Of a stretch of 64,000 nucleotides of DNA, positions 17,648 to 26,488 are shown in pieces. Origin of the DNA: Alphaproteobacteria bacterium (lineage in GTDB: Bacteria; Pseudomonadota; Alphaproteobacteria; CACIAM-22H2). Position 1 is the first letter of the stretch. The number at the start of each line of letters is the position of its first letter. The notes under the pieces are model-generated. The model saw nothing but the letters and a program-made list of their open reading frames with translations. It was not told the origin of the DNA and made no database searches. The stretch lies in contig WGNX01000006.1 of the NCBI GenBank assembly GCA_016124335.1, positions 44,794 to 108,793 on the forward strand. The letters run 5' to 3'. The translations under genes were made by a program, and so were the position numbers.

Positions 17648-18129
17648 TCCAGATGTTCGCCCGTTTCCTCGGGCGCGTCATCGGCCGGGATGCGGAACAG
17701 GATCACGATCAGGGCGTGCCCGTCGACGGTGCGCGTGGGCAGGCCGATCCGGCCGAAATGCATCCAGTTGTCGGCGCGCACGCTGCGCGAGACGACCCAG
17801 ATCGGCGTGCCGGTATCCAGCGCGCGATGGACGATCGCGCGGCGGCCTTCGGCAATCTCGACGGGCACGTTGTAAAGGAACGTGCGGCCGCGCGGGTTGC
17901 TGCCGTGCACTTCGGCGATGCGCTCGCCCACGACGCCGTAGACAAGCGCGCGCTGCGCGTCGCGGTGGATGGTCATCGTCCAGGGAAGAAGGCCGCGCGG
18001 CAGTTCGGCCGGTGCAAGTTCGCCGAGCAGCGGAAGCGTGCCGTCGGCCTGCCGCAGGCCGCGCCAGCTCGCGAGCGCAAGCCGGGCCGTATCGGGAATG
18101 GCAACGGACGCACGGCGCGAGAGATTCAC
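17623..18129 (-). CDS. PAS_5-type sensory domain protein (paralogue B)
   Basis: A 168-residue stand-alone PAS_5-type protein beginning at a GTG codon. It shares LAPAELPRGLLPW, then LVYGVVGE, NPRG and the FGRIGLPT block with its upstream neighbour, so the two are tandem duplicates. Its 3' end overlaps the start of the isoaspartyl-methyltransferase-like gene by 25 bases. The same order (PAS, methyltransferase, exporter, binding protein) forms a likely operon. Confidence 0.7.
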   Translation of the reverse strand: MNLSRRASVAIPDTARLALASWRGLRQADGTLPLLGELAPAELPRGLLPWTMTIHRDAQRALVYGVVGERIAEVHGSNPRGRTFLYNVPVEIAEGRRAIVHRALDTGTPIWVVSRSVRADNWMHFGRIGLPTRTVDGHALIVILFRIPADDAPEETGEHLEWLDPIAK

Positions 18130-18148
18130 GCGCGCATCCGCCGGAGGT

Positions 18149-18180
18149 TGTGTATATGAAACACACTACGACTATACACA
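18149..18180. repeat. Inverted repeat upstream of PAS paralogue B
   Basis: TGTGTATA, 16 bases, TATACACA: eight perfectly paired bases in a locally AT-rich patch 20-51 bases before the GTG start of the minus-strand PAS gene. The arrangement suits a dimeric repressor site. Confidence 0.4.
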
Positions 18181-18238
18181 GGCGGTAATCGGCGTGCCAT
18201 GCGGGAATTCGCCACCGCGCATGCGCATGTCGGGTGGC

Positions 18239-18772
18239 TCAGTCGAGCCAGGCGATCCGCTCGATATTTCCCTTGGGCGCTTCGTCGGCCTTCATGCGGA
18301 AGAACAGGACGACCAGCGCCTCGCCGTCCGGCCCGACGGTGGGCAGGCCGAGCCTGCCGAAATGCGCCCACTGCTTGGTGCGCACGCCGCGCGAGACGAC
18401 CCAGAACGGAATGCCGCGATCGAGCGACGTGTGAACCATCTCGATGCGCGTGGCGGCGACGTCGTGCGGAGCGTCATAGAGGAACGGCTTGCCGCGCGGG
18501 TTCTCGGCATGCCCGGCAACCATCTGCTCGCCGACAACGCCGTAGACGAGCTTGCGGTCGGGCAGGCGGCGGATCGTCATCAGCCAGGGCAACAGGCTGC
18601 GCGGCAGTTCGGCCGGCGCGAGATCGGAAAGGCGCGGCAGGCTTCCGTCTTCGCCGCGCAGCGCGCGCCACGCTTCCAGCGCGCGCGTGGCCGCATCCGG
18701 CAATCCGCCGATACCCAACACGTCTGCATTCATGCGCGCTGCCTCGATCTGGCTTGCGAACAAGTTGCGCAT
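18239..18772 (-). CDS. PAS_5-type sensory domain protein (paralogue C)
   Basis: A 177-residue stand-alone PAS_5 protein: LAPAELPRSLLPWLMTIRR, KLVYGVVGEQMVAGH, NPRGKPFLYDAP, VSRGVRTKQWAHFGRLGLPT. It is the tandem paralogue of the gene immediately downstream, with 109 bases between them. No output domain. Function unknown. Confidence 0.75.
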   Translation of the reverse strand: MRNLFASQIEAARMNADVLGIGGLPDAATRALEAWRALRGEDGSLPRLSDLAPAELPRSLLPWLMTIRRLPDRKLVYGVVGEQMVAGHAENPRGKPFLYDAPHDVAATRIEMVHTSLDRGIPFWVVSRGVRTKQWAHFGRLGLPTVGPDGEALVVLFFRMKADEAPKGNIERIAWLD

Positions 18773-18874
18773 GGTCGCGTAACATTTATACGACGGCGCA
18801 CCGCCGTCGGCAAACGATGTAGCGGACAGTATTAACCGGCGGGACGCCGCAATGCGCGCCCGCCGGTGCGGCGA

Positions 18875-19183
18875 TCAATAGTTCGCGTCGAGATACTCGG
18901 CGATCAGCTTGGCATCGTCGGGCGCGATCTTTGCCTTGAAGACGTTGACCATTTTCGCGACTTCGGCGGTCCAGAAGGCGCGGCCCAGCTTCGGCGGCTG
19001 CATGGCCAGATAGTCCGGCGAGTGGCAGGACAGGCAGTTGTTCTGCGCGGCGTCGAAACCAGGCCCCGTGGCCGGGCGCAGCTTTGCCGTTTCGGCGGGC
19101 AGATCGTACTTGAAGGGCGCTGCCGAAGCGCCCGTGGCGACGGCGAGCATGAGCGCCGTGCATGCGACGGTGAGCTTTTTCAT
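18875..19183 (-). CDS. sorB: Sulfite dehydrogenase cytochrome c subunit SorB
   Basis: A 102-residue exported mono-haem cytochrome c. A signal peptide (MKKLTVACTALMLAVATGASA) precedes a mature domain with one CLSCH haem site (residues 50-54) and a distal Met candidate in YLAMQPP (Met61) or KMVN (Met78). Placement directly after sorA identifies it as the electron acceptor of periplasmic sulfite oxidation. Confidence 0.88.
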   Translation of the reverse strand: MKKLTVACTALMLAVATGASAAPFKYDLPAETAKLRPATGPGFDAAQNNCLSCHSPDYLAMQPPKLGRAFWTAEVAKMVNVFKAKIAPDDAKLIAEYLDANY

Positions 19184-19194
19184 ATTCGCCTCCC

Positions 19195-20394
19195 TCACGC
19201 CGCGCGCACGCGCACGGTTTCCACGACGTTGCGCATGTAACCGGCCGGGTTCCACAGCGGCGCGCGCGGCTGCGACTGGCCGATGCGGTTGACCGCCCGC
19301 ACCATGACCTTGTGTTCGCCGGGCGCGAAGCGCACGACGCGCCGCCACTCGCGGAACGAGTAGCGGCCGTGATCGGTGCCGAGCCGCGTGTCGAGCCAGC
19401 TTTTCCCGCCATCGATGCTGAGCGCCACGTCGGTGATGCCGTAGCCGCCGTCGAAGGCGATGCCGCGCACCGTGACGTTCTCGCCCGCCTTGACCGCGCC
19501 GCCGTCGGCAAGGCTCGTGACGAACGAGCGCACGTCGAAGCGGCCGATCGGCACGGTTGCCGCGGGCGCCTTGCCCGGCTCCACGCACGCGCACGCATTG
19601 TCGGGAATGCGGTAGGCGGGTTTCATCCAGAAGCCCTCGAACACGCTGTCGAGCACCATGATCTCGCTCAGGTGCTTGACCCAGTAGGTGCCGTAGTAGC
19701 CGGGCACGACCAGCCGCACGGGGAAGCCGTTGAGGAACGGGATGTCGGCCCCGTTCATCTGGTAGGCGACCATCACCTCGCCGTCGCGCGCGTGATCGAT
19801 GTCGAGCGACTTCACGAAATCGGGCGTGTCTGGATCGACCGCGACGTCGAGCCCGTCGAAGCGCACCTGCCGGGCACCGGCCTGCACGCCCGCGCGATCG
19901 AGCAGCACCTTGAGCGGCACGCCCTTCCAGCGCGCGTTGCCCATGGCGCCGTTGGCGAGCTGGCCGCCGGCCACGCGCGGCTCGAAAAAGCCGCGGCTGT
20001 TGCCCGAGCACTGGTTGACCGCGATGATCTCGACCGCGTCCATCGCCTTGAGATCGGCGAGCGAGACCGACATCGGCCTGTCGACCTTGCCCGCGATGCC
20101 GATCTTGAAGGTGTCGGGGTCGATCGATTCCGGCAGGCCGGCCAGGTGATAGCGCACGAAGAACGCATCGTTGGGCGTGATGACGCCTTCGTTGAAGACC
20201 GAGAAGGGCGTTTCAAGCTGCGGCGGGCGCGCCGTCATCTGGATGAGCGCGCGCTTCTGCGGATATTTGACGAGAACCCGCTCGCCGCTGGCGAACGGCA
20301 ACTTCACCGCCTGCGCGGCGGCACCTTTTGCCAGAAGCCCCGAGCCGAGCAACGCGCCGGCACCGAGACCACGCACGAATGTACGACGATCCAT
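19195..20394 (-). CDS. sorA: Sulfite dehydrogenase molybdopterin subunit SorA
   Basis: A 399-residue molybdenum enzyme of the sulfite oxidase family that oxidises sulfite to sulfate in the periplasm. The N-terminus carries a Tat-type signal (RRTFVRG followed by GAGALLGSG). The molybdenum-ligating cysteine is visible in NQCSGNSRG (Cys129); FPVRLVVPGYYGTYWVKHL and the C-terminal Ig-like dimerisation domain (VRGIAFDGGYGITDVALSIDGG) complete the fold. The stop is 11 bases before the sorB start. Confidence 0.92.
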   Translation of the reverse strand: MDRRTFVRGLGAGALLGSGLLAKGAAAQAVKLPFASGERVLVKYPQKRALIQMTARPPQLETPFSVFNEGVITPNDAFFVRYHLAGLPESIDPDTFKIGIAGKVDRPMSVSLADLKAMDAVEIIAVNQCSGNSRGFFEPRVAGGQLANGAMGNARWKGVPLKVLLDRAGVQAGARQVRFDGLDVAVDPDTPDFVKSLDIDHARDGEVMVAYQMNGADIPFLNGFPVRLVVPGYYGTYWVKHLSEIMVLDSVFEGFWMKPAYRIPDNACACVEPGKAPAATVPIGRFDVRSFVTSLADGGAVKAGENVTVRGIAFDGGYGITDVALSIDGGKSWLDTRLGTDHGRYSFREWRRVVRFAPGEHKVMVRAVNRIGQSQPRAPLWNPAGYMRNVVETVRVRAA

Positions 20395-21111
20395 CGACGG
20401 TCCCTCCCGATTGCATGCAGAATTTTTATGCGCTTTCTCTAATCTATACCCGATTCCGCCTTCCGGCGAAACGAGAATAGTTTGCGGTCGCGGCGGCGAA
20501 ACCGGTTAATGCGTAATAGTGTTGAATAATAAAATCCGAGAGAACGGTGCGAATGCTTCCGCGCGAACGGACTCCAAACCGGGCGGCTTTTGTGCTAGCG
20601 TCCTTCCTGTCGCGTGCGAAGCCGATCCGCCGCATTCGACACCGACGGCTTGGTGCCGTCGGGCGCTGCCGGGCGCACGCGCTCCGCCAACGAGGGTGCT
20701 CTGCGGCAACGCAAAAGGGATCGGAAACCCGAGCGGGGAGGTGTCCGAAAACGGCATGACTCCACCGAAGGTCAGCTAGCACCGGTCCGAAAGGCGGCCC
20801 CGATCCGCCCGCGCCGACCGTCGATCCGGCCGCCCGCCGGAAGACGGGACGCGAGCATCGGTCCCCAGGCCGGAAAGACAAGCCGACCCCACGCGCCGCC
20901 GACGCCACCGTCGCGGCGGGCAGGGTCTCTGGTCGCAGTTGCGGAAATCCGGGAGCACGGGATCGCGATGCCGAACCCCCCGGTCGCCCTTGCGGCAAGG
21001 GTCCAGGTCCATCGACGGCAAACGCGGCAACGATCGCCCGAGCCTTTGTGCCGCGGGCGGGCCGTTCGAAAATCGACCGTCGGGTCGATCCGGCCGGCCA
21101 TCACAGAAGTG

Positions 21112-21182
21112 GGCCCCGCCGATGCCCGTCTTCGCCCCGAGGGCGGACGGGCGGCGGGGCCTCGCATTTCGGGCGCCTTTTT
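21112..21182 (+). terminator. Large GC-rich hairpin with downstream T run
   Basis: GGCCCCGCC (21112-21120) pairs with GGCGGGGCC (21153-21161); inside, GCCCGTC pairs with GACGGGC and CGCCC with GGGCG around a three-base loop, giving about 21 pairs. A run of five T follows at 21178-21182 after a second small stem. It would terminate any transcript coming from the gene-poor region. Confidence 0.55.
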
Positions 21183-21209
21183 GCGCATCCGGCGGCGGTG
21201 TGTTATAAA
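21181..21209 (+). promoter_or_regulatory. Housekeeping-type promoter of small gene
   Basis: TTGCGC, 17 bases, TATAAA. The transcript would begin about 60 bases before the 67-residue reading frame. Confidence 0.6.
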
Positions 21210-21276
21210 TTCCCCCGTTCGGCGAGAAGCGTCGAAGGTCGATTGATCCCGAGAGAAGCCTCGAAGGAATTTTCCG

Positions 21277-21480
21277 ATGGCGAGTTCGATTTCCGGCGGC
21301 GTTTCCAACGCGAGCAGCGCAGGCTTCTCGAAAGCCGATCCCGCCTATGCGGCCGGGACGGTTGCGGCCGCGTTCAACGACCAGCCTTGGACGCCGCGCT
21401 CGTTCTTCGATCCGCCGCGCGTCCACGCCCCCGATCTCGTCGTTTTCGGCACCGGCAAGACCTACGATTTCTTCGCCTGA
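21277..21480 (+). CDS. Small hypothetical protein (67 aa)
   Basis: A 67-residue protein beginning MASSISGGVSNASSAGF and ending TGKTYDFFA, without membrane segment or signal peptide. Its reality is supported by a good ribosome site (GAAGGAA, eight bases before ATG), a well-placed promoter and no overlapping candidate. The function is not recognised. Confidence 0.55.
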   Translation: MASSISGGVSNASSAGFSKADPAYAAGTVAAAFNDQPWTPRSFFDPPRVHAPDLVVFGTGKTYDFFA

Positions 21481-21603
21481 TCTGCGCGGGGCGGATGCTG
21501 CCCCGAAGATGCCGCAATTGAAGCCGGAATAGCCGGGGGCGCTCGCGCATTGTCGTGGCGAACGGCGGCATCGTGCCGTCGCTTCGACAATCGGAGACGA
21601 TCC

Positions 21604-21813
21604 ATGAAGAAGTTCGCCGCCCTGGCCCTCGCCCTTTCGCTCGCGGTTCCGGCTGCCGCGTTCGCGCAGGCAACGCCCGCCACGCCCGCGGCCCCGGCGA
21701 AGCCCGCCGCCGCCGAACAGACTGCCCAGGCGAAGGCCAAGCATCTCAAGGCCGAGAAAACGCAGGCCGCCAAGCACAAGGCCGCGACGAAGGTCGAGGC
21801 GAAGACGAACTGA
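21604..21813 (+). CDS. Small exported Ala/Lys/Pro-rich protein
   Basis: A 69-residue product with a textbook signal peptide (MKKFAALALALSLAVPAAAFA, then QA). The mature 48 residues are only Ala, Pro, Thr, Lys, Glu and a few others, with KAKHLKAEKTQAAKHKAATK near the end: highly basic and probably unfolded, similar in style to small periplasmic proteins of unknown role. GGAGA precedes the ATG. A strong hairpin follows the stop. Confidence 0.7.
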   Translation: MKKFAALALALSLAVPAAAFAQATPATPAAPAKPAAAEQTAQAKAKHLKAEKTQAAKHKAATKVEAKTN

Positions 21814-21838
21814 TTCGCGTCACGCGCGAATCTCGCGA

Positions 21839-21867
21839 CGCCCGGCTCGCCCGCAGCGAGCCGGGCG
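21839..21867 (+). terminator. Hairpin after small exported protein gene
   Basis: CGCCCGGCTCGC, a five-base loop, then GCGAGCCGGGCG: twelve perfect pairs starting 25 bases after the stop codon. The T tract is weak (TAACGTTGTTA). Confidence 0.6.
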
Positions 21868-21897
21868 TAACGTTGTTACGGGCGCGGCTGCCCGCAC

Positions 21898-21910
21898 GAA
21901 TTATTAATTC
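21898..21910. repeat. Perfect AT-rich palindrome upstream of RND operon
   Basis: GAATTATTAATTC is a perfect 6-1-6 dyad, 173 bases before the efflux adaptor start, in an otherwise GC-rich background. A nearby GTAAC-gtt-GTTAC repeat sits at 21867-21879. Either could be the operator of an efflux repressor, though no regulator gene is adjacent. Confidence 0.35.
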
Positions 21911-22082
21911 TATTTGGTCCACCCGGTTCGCAGCGACATTGCGCGAACGCCAAGTCCATTCTGCGGACTTGAGTTTCACCGCCCGGGCTCCATATCATCC
22001 GCCTATTGCTGCATTGCGAAATTCCCCCGGCGCATCGGCATGCCATGACGCCAGACAGATCGGGGGATCGGTCGGGGTCCAG

Positions 22083-23225
22083 ATGACAATCCGCAACGGG
22101 CTTGCGATGGCGCTTGTCGGCGCCGCCGCGATGACGCTTTTCGTCCATGAAGCGTCGGCACAGGGTGGGCCGGGCGGTCCGCCGCCCGTCACGGTCGCCA
22201 AGCCCGTCGTGAAGGAGATCGTCGAGCAGGACGAATTCACCGGCCGGTTCGACGCGATCGACTCGGTCGATCTGCGCGCGCGCGTGTCGGGCTATCTGGA
22301 GTCGGTCAAGTTCCGCGACGGCCAGATCGTGCGCGAGGGCGACCTGCTGTTCGTCATCGACAAGCGCCCCTATCAGGCGACGTTCGCGCGCGCGACGGCT
22401 GCGGTGAACGCCGCGCAGACGCGCGTGGATTTCGCCAAGACCGATCTCGACCGCTACGAGCGCCTCGCGCGCTCGGGCTCGGCCCCCGAACGCCAGCTCG
22501 AACAGGCCCGCCAGACGTTCCAGCAGGCGCAGGCCGATATCGCGGGCCTGCGCGCCGAACTTGAATCCGCGCGCCTCAATCTCAGCTTCACCGAGATCCG
22601 CAGCCCGATCAACGGACGCATCGGCCGCAAGCTCGTGTCGGAAGGCAACCTCGTGGCCGCCGACCAGACGCTGCTCGGCTCGGTCGTGTCGATCGATCCG
22701 GTCTATTTCTATTTCGACATCGATGAGCGTTCGTACATCGCCTACACGCGGATGGCCGCGGCCGGCGGGGTTCCTTCCGGCCGCCAGGCGGGCGGGTTCG
22801 AGGTCCGCGGCGGCCTGCTCGACGAGCGCGACCTGCCGCGCAAGGGCCGAATGGAATTCCTCGACAACCGCATCGATCCGGCTTCCGGCACGATGCGCGC
22901 GCGCGCCACGTTCGAGAACAAGGACGGGCTGCTGACTCCGGGCCTGTTCGGGCGTATCGCCGTGCCCGGCTCGAACCCCTACAAGGCCGTGCTGATCCCC
23001 GACGAGGCGATCCAGGCCGACCAGGACCGCCGCTTCGTGTGGGTCATCGCCGAAGACGGCACGGCCAGCGCCAAGCTCGTGCGGCCGGGCCCGCGCATCG
23101 ACGGCTATCGCGTGGTGCGCAACGGGCTGGACGGCAGCGAGACGATCGTGATCGCCGGGCTTCAGCGCGTGCGGCCGGGCGGCAAGGTGACGCCGCAGCG
23201 CGTCGACCTGCCCGAGAAGCGCTGA
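22083..23225 (+). CDS. RND efflux periplasmic adaptor subunit (MexE/AcrA-type)
   Basis: A 380-residue membrane-fusion protein. A signal-like N-terminus (residues about 1-26, ending EASA) is followed by a barrel-sandwich domain (VDLRARVSGYLESVKFRDGQIVREGDLLFVID), a helical hairpin rich in Ala/Gln (about 80-150), the second half of the lipoyl-like domain (EIRSPINGRIGRKLVSEGNLV) and the membrane-proximal domain. It links the pump in the next gene to an outer-membrane channel, which is not encoded nearby. Confidence 0.92.
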   Translation: MTIRNGLAMALVGAAAMTLFVHEASAQGGPGGPPPVTVAKPVVKEIVEQDEFTGRFDAIDSVDLRARVSGYLESVKFRDGQIVREGDLLFVIDKRPYQATFARATAAVNAAQTRVDFAKTDLDRYERLARSGSAPERQLEQARQTFQQAQADIAGLRAELESARLNLSFTEIRSPINGRIGRKLVSEGNLVAADQTLLGSVVSIDPVYFYFDIDERSYIAYTRMAAAGGVPSGRQAGGFEVRGGLLDERDLPRKGRMEFLDNRIDPASGTMRARATFENKDGLLTPGLFGRIAVPGSNPYKAVLIPDEAIQADQDRRFVWVIAEDGTASAKLVRPGPRIDGYRVVRNGLDGSETIVIAGLQRVRPGGKVTPQRVDLPEKR

Positions 23226-23243
23226 GGAAGGGAACCGGCCGCC

Positions 23244-26200
23244 ATGCGCTTCGCACATTTCTTCGTCGACCATCCGATCTTCGCATCGGTCGTGTCGATC
23301 GTGATGGTCATCCTGGGGGCCATCGCGTTCACCCAGCTTCCCGTGACCGAGTATCCGGAAATCGCGCCGCCCACGATCGTCGTGCGCGCGAGCTATCCGG
23401 GTGCGGATGCCTCGACCGTCGCCGCGACGGTCGCCACGCCGCTGGAGCAGGAAATCAACGGCGTGGAAGACATGCTCTACATGTCTTCCTACGCCACCGC
23501 CGACGGCTCGATGTCGCTGACGATCACCTTCAAGCCGGGCACGAATCTCGACAACGCGCAGGTGCTCGTCCAGAACCGCGTGCAGATCGCCTCGGCGCGC
23601 CTGCCCGAGGACGTGCGCCGCCTTGGCGTGACCACGCAGAAGAGCTCGCCCGACCTGATGCTCGTCGTGCACATGCTCTCGCCCGACGACACCTACGACC
23701 AGCTCTACATCTCCAACTACGCGCTGCTGCGCGTGCGCGACCAGCTGCTGCGCATCGAAGGCGTGGGCGACCTCATCGTGTTCGGCGCGCGCGAATATTC
23801 GGTGCGCGTGTGGATGGACCCCGACAAGCTCGCCAGCTACGGGCTTTCGGCCGGCGACGTCGTTCGCGCGCTGCGCGAGCAGAACGTGCAGGTTTCGGGC
23901 GGCGCGCTGGGAACGCCGCCTTCGCAAGGCGCTGCCTTCCAGATCGCCGTGACCACGCAGGGCCGGTTCGACGACCTTCGTCAGTTCCGCGACGTGATCG
24001 TGCATTCGGGCGAGGGCGGGCGGCTCGTGCGCGTGGGCGACGTCGCGCGCCTCGAGCTGGGTGCCAAGGAATACGTCACCAATTCGTATCTCAACGGCAA
24101 GCCTGCCGTGGCGCTTGCCGTCTTCCAGCGGCCGGGCTCGAACGCGCTTGCCACCGCCGATGCGATCCTGTCGCGCATGGCCGAGCTGAAGAAGAACTTC
24201 CCCGCCGGCGTCGACTATCAGGTCGTCTACAACCCGACGAGCTTCATCCAGGAATCGATCAACGCCGTGTATACGACGCTGATCGAGGCGATCCTGCTGG
24301 TGGCGCTTGTCGTGCTTGTCTTCCTGCAGAGCTGGCGCGCGGCCCTGATCCCGATCCTGGCGATTCCGGTCTCGCTCATCGGCACGTTCGCGGTGCTGCT
24401 GGAATTCCACTTCTCGCTCAACGTGCTCACGCTGTTCGGCATGGTGCTGGCGATCGGCATCGTGGTCGACGACGCGATCGTCGTGGTGGAGAACGTCGAG
24501 CGCAACATCGCCGAAGGTCTCAGTCCGCGCGATGCCGCCCACACCACGATGGACGAGGTGGGCACGGCCGTCATCGCGATCGCCGTCGTGCTGTCGGCCG
24601 TCTTCATCCCGTCGGCCTTCGTGCCGGGGCTTCAGGGGCAGTTCTACCGGCAGTTCGCCGCGACCATCGCGGTCGCGACCGTGCTGTCGGCCTTCAACTC
24701 GCTCACGCTGTCGCCTGCGCTTGCCGCGATCATGCTGAAGAAGCACGAGCCCGGCCACGAGCCCACGAACCCGATCGCGAAGGCGGGTTCTGCCTTCGCG
24801 CGCGTCTTCAACAAGGGCTTCGATGCGATGGGCGATGGCTACGCCCGCTCGGCCGGCATCCTCGTGCGGCGCAAGGTCCTGATGCTGGGCGTCTATCTGG
24901 CGCTGGGGGCCGCGACCGTGTGGATCGGCATGGTGGTGCCGCGCGGCTTCATCCCGCCCATCGACCGCGGCTACGCGATCGTGGCGATCCAGCTGCCGGA
25001 CGGCGCCTCGCTCGAGCGCACCGATGCGGTCGTCAGGCGCGCCAGCGAGATCATGCTGGCGACGCCCGGCGTCAAGGATGCGGTCGCCTTCGCGGGCTTC
25101 TCGGGCGCCACGTTCACCAACGCGCCCAACGCCGCGGTGATTTTCGCCGGCCTCAAGCCGTTCCCCGAGCGCGTGCGCGACCATCTGCCGTCGCTTGCCG
25201 TCGTGGGCCAGCTCTACGGGCGTCTCCAGCAGATCCAGGAAGCGTTCATCATCGCGGTGCCGCCGCCCTCGGTTCCCGGCATCGGGTCGCTGGGCGGCGT
25301 CAAGCTGCAGCTGCAGGAGCGCACCGGCAACGAGGTCGGCCGCGTGCTGGCTTCCGCGCGCGAGCTGATCGGGCGGCTCTACCAGACGCCGGGGCTCGTG
25401 GGCATCTTCACGACCTTCTCGGCCTCGACCCCGCAGATCTATCTCGAGATCGACCGCACGAAGGCGCAGATCCTGAACGTGCCCATCGGCAACATCTTCG
25501 AGACGTTGCAGTACAATCTCGGCACGGCCTACGTGAACGACTTCAACGCGTTCGGGCGCGTCTACCAGGTGCGCGCGCAGGCGGACAACGGCTTCCGCCT
25601 CGACCGCGAGGACATCGCACGTCTGCGCGTGCGCTCGGCCACCGGCGCGCTCGTTCCGCTGGGCACGCTTGCCGAGATCAGGGACACGACCGGCCCCGAT
25701 CTCGTCCAGCGCTACAACGCCTATATCTCGATCCCGATCCAGGCCTCGGCGGCACCGGGCGTCACCTCGTCGCAGGCGATCGCGGCGATCGAGAAGGTGG
25801 CGAACGAAACGCTGCCGCCGGGTATCGGCTACGAATGGACCGAACTGGCCTATCAGGAGAAGCTGACGGGCAACACCGCCACCTACATCTTCATCCTCGC
25901 GGTCGTGTTCGTGTTCCTGGCGCTCGCCGCACAGTACGAAAGCTGGGGCCTGCCCTTCGCCATCGTGCTGATCGTGCCGATGAGCGTGCTGTCTGCGCTG
26001 GCCGGCGTGATGATCCGCGGGCTCGACAACAACATCCTCGTGCAGGTCGGCCTCATCGTGCTGGTCGGCCTTGCGGCGAAGAACGCGATCCTGATCGTCG
26101 AGTTCGCCCGCCAGCTCGAGGACGAGCAGAAGGACGCCATCCAGGCTGTCGTCGAATCCTGCCGCCTGCGCCTGCGACCCATCCTGATGACGGCCTTCGC

Positions 26201-26405
26201 CTTCATCCTCGGTGTCGTGCCGCTGGTCACGGCCACCGGCCCGGGTGCGGAAATGCGCCAGGCGCTGGGCACGGCGGTGTTCGCAGGCATGCTGGGCGTC
26301 ACGATCTTCGGGCTGTTCCTCACGCCGGTCTTTTACGTGGTGGTGCGGGGGTTTGCCCGCCGTCGGCGTGCCCACGCACCGGCCCCGGCCGTGTCCGCCG
26401 AATGA
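23244..26405 (+). CDS. RND efflux inner-membrane permease (AcrB/MexF-type, HAE1)
   Basis: A 1053-residue proton-driven multidrug exporter. Seen: the N-terminal FFVDHPIFASVVSIVMVILG helix, a periplasmic porter domain, the transmembrane block with GMVLAIGIVVDDAIVVVENVER carrying the two proton-relay aspartates, a second copy of helices from about residue 530, and LVGLAAKNAILIVEFARQ in TM10. The length is normal for HAE1 pumps. It starts 18 bases after the adaptor stop; no outer-membrane factor or TetR-type regulator is adjacent, so the pump probably shares a TolC-like channel. Confidence 0.93.
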   Translation: MRFAHFFVDHPIFASVVSIVMVILGAIAFTQLPVTEYPEIAPPTIVVRASYPGADASTVAATVATPLEQEINGVEDMLYMSSYATADGSMSLTITFKPGTNLDNAQVLVQNRVQIASARLPEDVRRLGVTTQKSSPDLMLVVHMLSPDDTYDQLYISNYALLRVRDQLLRIEGVGDLIVFGAREYSVRVWMDPDKLASYGLSAGDVVRALREQNVQVSGGALGTPPSQGAAFQIAVTTQGRFDDLRQFRDVIVHSGEGGRLVRVGDVARLELGAKEYVTNSYLNGKPAVALAVFQRPGSNALATADAILSRMAELKKNFPAGVDYQVVYNPTSFIQESINAVYTTLIEAILLVALVVLVFLQSWRAALIPILAIPVSLIGTFAVLLEFHFSLNVLTLFGMVLAIGIVVDDAIVVVENVERNIAEGLSPRDAAHTTMDEVGTAVIAIAVVLSAVFIPSAFVPGLQGQFYRQFAATIAVATVLSAFNSLTLSPALAAIMLKKHEPGHEPTNPIAKAGSAFARVFNKGFDAMGDGYARSAGILVRRKVLMLGVYLALGAATVWIGMVVPRGFIPPIDRGYAIVAIQLPDGASLERTDAVVRRASEIMLATPGVKDAVAFAGFSGATFTNAPNAAVIFAGLKPFPERVRDHLPSLAVVGQLYGRLQQIQEAFIIAVPPPSVPGIGSLGGVKLQLQERTGNEVGRVLASARELIGRLYQTPGLVGIFTTFSASTPQIYLEIDRTKAQILNVPIGNIFETLQYNLGTAYVNDFNAFGRVYQVRAQADNGFRLDREDIARLRVRSATGALVPLGTLAEIRDTTGPDLVQRYNAYISIPIQASAAPGVTSSQAIAAIEKVANETLPPGIGYEWTELAYQEKLTGNTATYIFILAVVFVFLALAAQYESWGLPFAIVLIVPMSVLSALAGVMIRGLDNNILVQVGLIVLVGLAAKNAILIVEFARQLEDEQKDAIQAVVESCRLRLRPILMTAFAFILGVVPLVTATGPGAEMRQALGTAVFAGMLGVTIFGLFLTPVFYVVVRGFARRRRAHAPAPAVSAE

Positions 26406-26488
26406 GGGAATAAACCGGTTTCATTGCATCCCCCGGTATTCCGGGTTATTCGGGCATCACGACGATCCCGAACCGGGACCGGGGGGAA

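Larger units (their letters stand above)
20395..21276. other. 880-bp region without a recognisable gene
   Basis: Codon-like open frames exist on both strands but none shows family features or a sensible ribosome site. The left 130 bases are AT-rich and should hold the sorA promoter. From about 20590 the sequence is GC-rich with many pairing segments, including GTGCTAGC (20591-20598) and GCTAGCAC (20775-20782), and it ends with a very stable hairpin followed by a T run. I compared it with RNase P RNA, tmRNA, SRP RNA and the common riboswitches from memory and found no match. Confidence 0.4.

Noticed and set aside
20444..20998. Minus-strand frame of about 184 codons in the gene-poor region
   Set aside because: Arg/Pro/Ser-rich translation without any family feature or ribosome site; probably a by-product of GC richness.
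20590..21182. RNase P RNA, tmRNA or SRP RNA
   Set aside because: Conserved cores (GAGGAAAGTCC, ACAGAAA, the tag frame, GGAAG-type SRP loops) were not found on either strand.
21876..26375. Very long minus-strand open frame opposite the RND genes
   Set aside because: It is a mirror of the GC-rich codon pattern of the efflux genes; its translation is Arg/His/Asp-rich with no domain.
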